Assembly: GCA_015658765.1 (NCBI GenBank)
Contig: DQOE01000265.1
Span: 1-9,120 of the forward strand
DNA from: Verrucomicrobiota bacterium
GTDB taxonomy: Bacteria; Verrucomicrobiota; Verrucomicrobiia; Limisphaerales; UBA1096
Direction: 5' to 3'
DNA length: 9,120 nt
Positions within the stretch are counted from its first letter, which is position 1; each line of letters opens with the position of its first letter. Below, piece after piece: positions 6,990 through 9,120 of this stretch. Both the position numbers and the translations under genes were made by a program. The notes beneath the pieces are model-generated. The model saw nothing but the letters and a program-made list of their open reading frames with translations, was not told where the DNA came from and ran no database searches.

Positions 6990-7018
6990 AATGTCCGTGG
7001 AGAACCGCGCAATGTCAA
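6990..7018 (-). promoter_or_regulatory. Candidate sigma-70-like promoter for the cytochrome/FGE-like operon
   Basis: Read on the minus strand, a perfect TTGACA (7018-7013) is followed after 17 bases by GACATT (6995-6990), only three of six matches to TATAAT. Initiation would fall near 6983, a leader of under 10 bases before ATG 6974. That fits the lack of a spaced Shine-Dalgarno, since GGAG directly abuts the ATG. AATGTC on + occurs at both 6990 and 7011, a 21-base direct spacing. The -35 is good and the -10 is weak. Confidence 0.3.
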
Positions 7019-7029
7019 TCAGCGGGTTT

Positions 7030-7043
7030 CGCTTGACCAAGCG
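7030..7043. promoter_or_regulatory. Perfect inverted repeat between divergent genes
   Basis: CGCTTG-AC-CAAGCG is a perfect 6-2-6 inverted repeat in the 127-base region between the divergent starts at 6974 and 7102. It sits upstream of the -35 candidate of the minus gene and upstream of the candidate promoter of the plus gene, so it could be an operator for both. Each half is one mismatch from the recurrent CGCTTGGCC motif, and it may instead be a variant of that repeat. Confidence 0.3.
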
Positions 7044-7058
7044 CAGCCGGTTTGCCGC

Positions 7059-7087
7059 TTGCCGCGCACCCGGCAGCCCGGTAGATT
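7059..7087 (+). promoter_or_regulatory. Weak candidate promoter for the pseudopilin gene
   Basis: TTGCCG (7059-7064), a 17-base spacer and TAGATT (7082-7087) each match the sigma-70 consensus at four of six positions. Transcription would start near 7094, a few bases before ATG 7102, giving an almost leaderless message. This is consistent with the absence of a Shine-Dalgarno in front of that ATG. Confidence 0.25.
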
Positions 7088-7101
7088 TTCGGTTCGTCTC
7101 A

Positions 7102-7836
7102 ATGGGAACAATTGCTCCACGACGGAACGGCTTCACGCTGATCGAGTTGCTGGTCGTGATCGCGATCATTGCCATCCTCGCCTCGCTGCTCCTGCCCGCG
7201 CTTGGCCGGGCCAAGGAGAAAAGCAAGGCCGCCCGCTGCAACAGCAACCTCCACCAGCACGCGCTGGCGTTTGCCATGTATGTCGATGACAACGAGGACT
7301 ACTACCCGGCCTATTCGCAGTGGGGCACGCTCGGCGGCAAAAAGGGCGAGATGACCCTGCACGGCGGCTTGGTGAAACCGGAGAAGCGGCCGCTCAACGC
7401 CTACGCGCCTTCGTTCGGCGTGTTCCACTGCCCGGCCGACAAGGGCGACTCGCTGCACACCGACAAGTTCCCGAAAAAAATCCGGAGCTGCTACGACGGC
7501 TGGGGCAACAGTTACCTGACCGTGTGGTCGGTGGAGACGCTGCGCATCCAGCATGTCACCGGCGATTCCAACTACGACCTGCGCAGCTCGCGTCGCCCGA
7601 TGAAGTCGTCCGAGATGAGCCGCAGCCCGTCGAACAAGCTGGTGACCGGTGACTGGCCGTGGTGGGCGGACCGGAAGAAAACGCACCTCCGGAGCCAATG
7701 GCACAACTACCACGGCCAGTACCGGTTCAACGTGCTGCTGGGAGACGGTCACACCGAGTTTTTCGAGTTCCCCAAGGAGGCTTACAACTGGAACTACACC
7801 GGGCCAAAGCCGGATCCCGGCTACAAATGGTGGTGA
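7102..7836 (+). CDS. Type II secretion-type pseudopilin (prepilin N-terminal methylation domain)
   Basis: This is a 244-residue prepilin-like protein. ATG 7102 gives the usual short basic leader, [10 protein letters not shown], with prepilin peptidase cleavage expected between Gly10 and Phe11. Mature Phe11 would be methylated and Glu15 is the conserved Glu+5. The hydrophobic helix [20 protein letters not shown] and the [21 protein letters not shown] continuation are typical of the large pseudopilin families of Verrucomicrobiota and Planctomycetota. The globular part has CPADKGDS (110-117) and ends with [19 protein letters not shown], resembling the H-X9-DG motif of that family but with ten residues between His204 and the Asp-Gly. 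Such proteins build a secretion pseudopilus or an envelope filament, or are surface-exposed on their own. No other secretion gene is nearby, as is common for these scattered paralogues. It is transcribed away from the cytochrome operon and converges on the DUF1501 gene. Confidence 0.93.
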   Translation: MGTIAPRRNGFTLIELLVVIAIIAILASLLLPALGRAKEKSKAARCNSNLHQHALAFAMYVDDNEDYYPAYSQWGTLGGKKGEMTLHGGLVKPEKRPLNAYAPSFGVFHCPADKGDSLHTDKFPKKIRSCYDGWGNSYLTVWSVETLRIQHVTGDSNYDLRSSRRPMKSSEMSRSPSNKLVTGDWPWWADRKKTHLRSQWHNYHGQYRFNVLLGDGHTEFFEFPKEAYNWNYTGPKPDPGYKWW

Positions 7837-7854
7837 CCTTGGCCAAGCGCGGGG
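7837..7854. other. 18-base convergent junction with CGCTTGGCC and paired stop codons
   Basis: The junction contains CTTGGCCAAG, a perfect palindrome (7839-7848), and CGCTTGGCC on the minus strand at 7849-7841. The two TGA stops are complementary across it: TGACC (7834-7838) can pair with GGTCA (7853-7857), enclosing the motif in a 14-base loop. This could be a bidirectional terminator, but the stem is only five pairs and has no T-run. Confidence 0.4.
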
Positions 7855-9120
7855 TCAGATCAGTTCGCGGATCGGCTTGTGGCCGTCGGTGATGTAGTGC
7901 GGCCGGCCGGTGAGGTCGGGCAGCGTCGCTGTGTCGGTGTCGATGCCGACGTGATGGTACAGCGTGGCCAGCACCTCCATAAAATGCACCGGCCGCTCGG
8001 AGGCTTCGCCGCCCAAGCGGTCGGTCGCGCCAATCACTTGGCCGTGTTTCATGCCGCCGCCGGACAGCAGCGCGCACGAGACGCGCGGCCAATGGTCGCG
8101 GCCGCCGTCCTTGTTGATTTTCGGCGTGCGACCGAACTCGCCCCACACGCAGACGGCCACGTCTTTGTCGAGGCCGCGATCGTGCAAATCCCGGATGAGC
8201 GCCGAGACGCCCTGGTCGAACATCGGCATGTCGCTGCGGGCGTTACCGTAGTTGTTGCCGTGCCAATCCCAAAAACTGAACGCCACGGTGACCACCCGCA
8301 CGCCGGCCTCGACCAAGCGGCGGGCGACGAGGAATTGCTCGAGGATGCGCGGCGCGGCATCGCCGCGGATGCCGGTGTCACCCTTGCCGTACATCTCGAT
8401 CGTGCGCGTGGGTTCGCGGGTGTGGTCAAGCGCCTCGGCCAGGCGGCTCGAGGTCAGGATGCCGAACGCCTGCTGGTTGAAGGCGTCCATCCCCTCCATC
8501 AATCCGGCAGTATCGACGTCGCGGCGAAACTGGTCGAAACTCTGCAGCAACCCCATCCGGTCCTTCAGCCGGTCGAGACTGATGCCCTTGAGCGTCATGT
8601 CCGCCTTGCCGTCGCCCTCGGGCCGGAACGACTTGTGCGCCACGCCACAAAAACCGGGCTTGGCGGCATTGTACGGGCGATGCTTCATCCTCGGCTCGAG
8701 CCCGACGAACGGCGGCAGCGACGGGTTCCGCGCCCCCTGCAGCTTGGAGATCACCGCGCCAAAGGTGGGCCAGCCTCCCGCCGGTTTTTGCGAACCGAGC
8801 GTGTGGCCGGTGAAGCAGATGTGGTTCGAGTGTTCGTCACGCGCGCCGACGATGGAGCGGATCGGCGTCGCCCGGTGCATTTGCTTGGCGATCAGTGGCA
8901 GCATCTCGCTGATGTGAATGCCCGGCACGGCGGTGCGGATCGGCTTGAACTCGCCGCGAATCTCCCTCGGCGCGTCCATCTTCAGGTCGTACATGTCCTG
9001 ATGCGGCGGGCCGCCGGGCAGGTAAATCATGATGATGGATTTTTCGCGCTTGCCGCCGCCCGAGGATGCGGAGGCCCGCAGCAGCTCCGGCAACGCCAGG
9101 CCGCCCATGCCCAAGCCGCC
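7855..9120 (-). CDS. DUF1501 family protein, 5'-truncated by window edge
   Basis: The frame is open to the right edge, and 421 residues are visible. The first residues, GGLGMGGLALPELLRAS, match the end of the Tat signal found in this family, so only a short N-terminal piece including the twin arginines is probably missing. Family landmarks are IIMIYLPGGPPHQDMYDLK, DEHSNHICFTGH, VVTVAFSFWDWHGNNY, CVWGEFGRTPKINKDGGRDHWP and the end TGRPHYITDGHKPIRELI. DUF1501 proteins belong to the alkaline phosphatase/sulfatase-like superfamily. The His/Asp residues in DEHSNH, DWHGN and GRDHWP are the plausible metal ligands, but no enzymatic activity is established. In Planctomycetota and Verrucomicrobiota these genes typically sit beside a cytochrome c PSD1/DUF1553 gene, which would lie outside the window here. 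The C-terminus is complete and converges with the pseudopilin gene. Confidence 0.93.
   Translation of the reverse strand, partial: GGLGMGGLALPELLRASASSGGGKREKSIIMIYLPGGPPHQDMYDLKMDAPREIRGEFKPIRTAVPGIHISEMLPLIAKQMHRATPIRSIVGARDEHSNHICFTGHTLGSQKPAGGWPTFGAVISKLQGARNPSLPPFVGLEPRMKHRPYNAAKPGFCGVAHKSFRPEGDGKADMTLKGISLDRLKDRMGLLQSFDQFRRDVDTAGLMEGMDAFNQQAFGILTSSRLAEALDHTREPTRTIEMYGKGDTGIRGDAAPRILEQFLVARRLVEAGVRVVTVAFSFWDWHGNNYGNARSDMPMFDQGVSALIRDLHDRGLDKDVAVCVWGEFGRTPKINKDGGRDHWPRVSCALLSGGGMKHGQVIGATDRLGGEASERPVHFMEVLATLYHHVGIDTDTATLPDLTGRPHYITDGHKPIRELI

Noticed and set aside
6889..7101. N-terminal extension of the pseudopilin
   Set aside because: The extra 71 residues run over the divergent gene's signal peptide region. 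Prepilins need a short basic leader, supplied by ATG 7102.
6975..7292. N-terminal extension of the cytochrome/FGE-like protein
   Set aside because: The extra 106 codons overlap the pseudopilin gene on the other strand and would bury the Sec signal peptide that begins at ATG 6974.

Overview
The window reads as chromosomal DNA from a bacterium of the Planctomycetota-Verrucomicrobiota-Chlamydiota group, most likely a Verrucomicrobiota (Pedosphaera/Limisphaera-like) member. The signs are a prepilin with the [25 protein letters not shown]-terminal helix followed by a [28 protein letters not shown] segment, a DUF1501 protein, a Planctomycete-type cytochrome c (PSC1-like) domain pair fused to an FGE-sulfatase-like domain, and a Tat-exported Gfo/Idh/MocA oxidoreductase. 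Most genes look GC-rich and lack clear Shine-Dalgarno sites. This assignment rests on family recognition by eye, not on a search.

Layout from left to right: (1) the 3' part of a MacB/FtsX-type ABC permease on + (its start is off the left edge); (2) converging on it, a small histidine-rich lipoprotein on - whose C-terminal half is 13 copies of a 15-bp tandem repeat coding for Asp/Arg/Glu pentads; (3) a divergent intergenic region that holds a Shine-Dalgarno site, a 23-codon leader ORF and an inverted repeat overlapping the Shine-Dalgarno; (4) a soluble sensor histidine kinase on + with two GAF domains; (5) converging on it, a two-gene operon on - made of a secreted dicytochrome/FGE-like protein followed by the Tat-signal oxidoreductase; (6) a divergent promoter region; (7) a type II secretion-type pseudopilin on +; (8) converging on it, a DUF1501 protein on - running off the right edge.

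Functionally, genes 5 and 8 look like parts of the large set of exported, degradative or redox proteins typical of these phyla. Cytochrome and sugar-dehydrogenase-like proteins would act in the periplasm, and the DUF1501 protein is normally found beside cytochrome c (PSD1/DUF1553) partners. The kinase has no response regulator in the window and no membrane segment, so it should sense a cytoplasmic signal.

The most unusual signal is not a gene. The 9-mer CGCTTGGCC occurs nine times on the two strands, against roughly 0.1 to 0.2 expected. All three convergent gene junctions carry it within a few bases of a stop codon, and another copy abuts the kinase start codon. This resembles the behaviour of DNA uptake sequences or a terminator-associated genomic repeat, and is the best candidate for something undescribed here.
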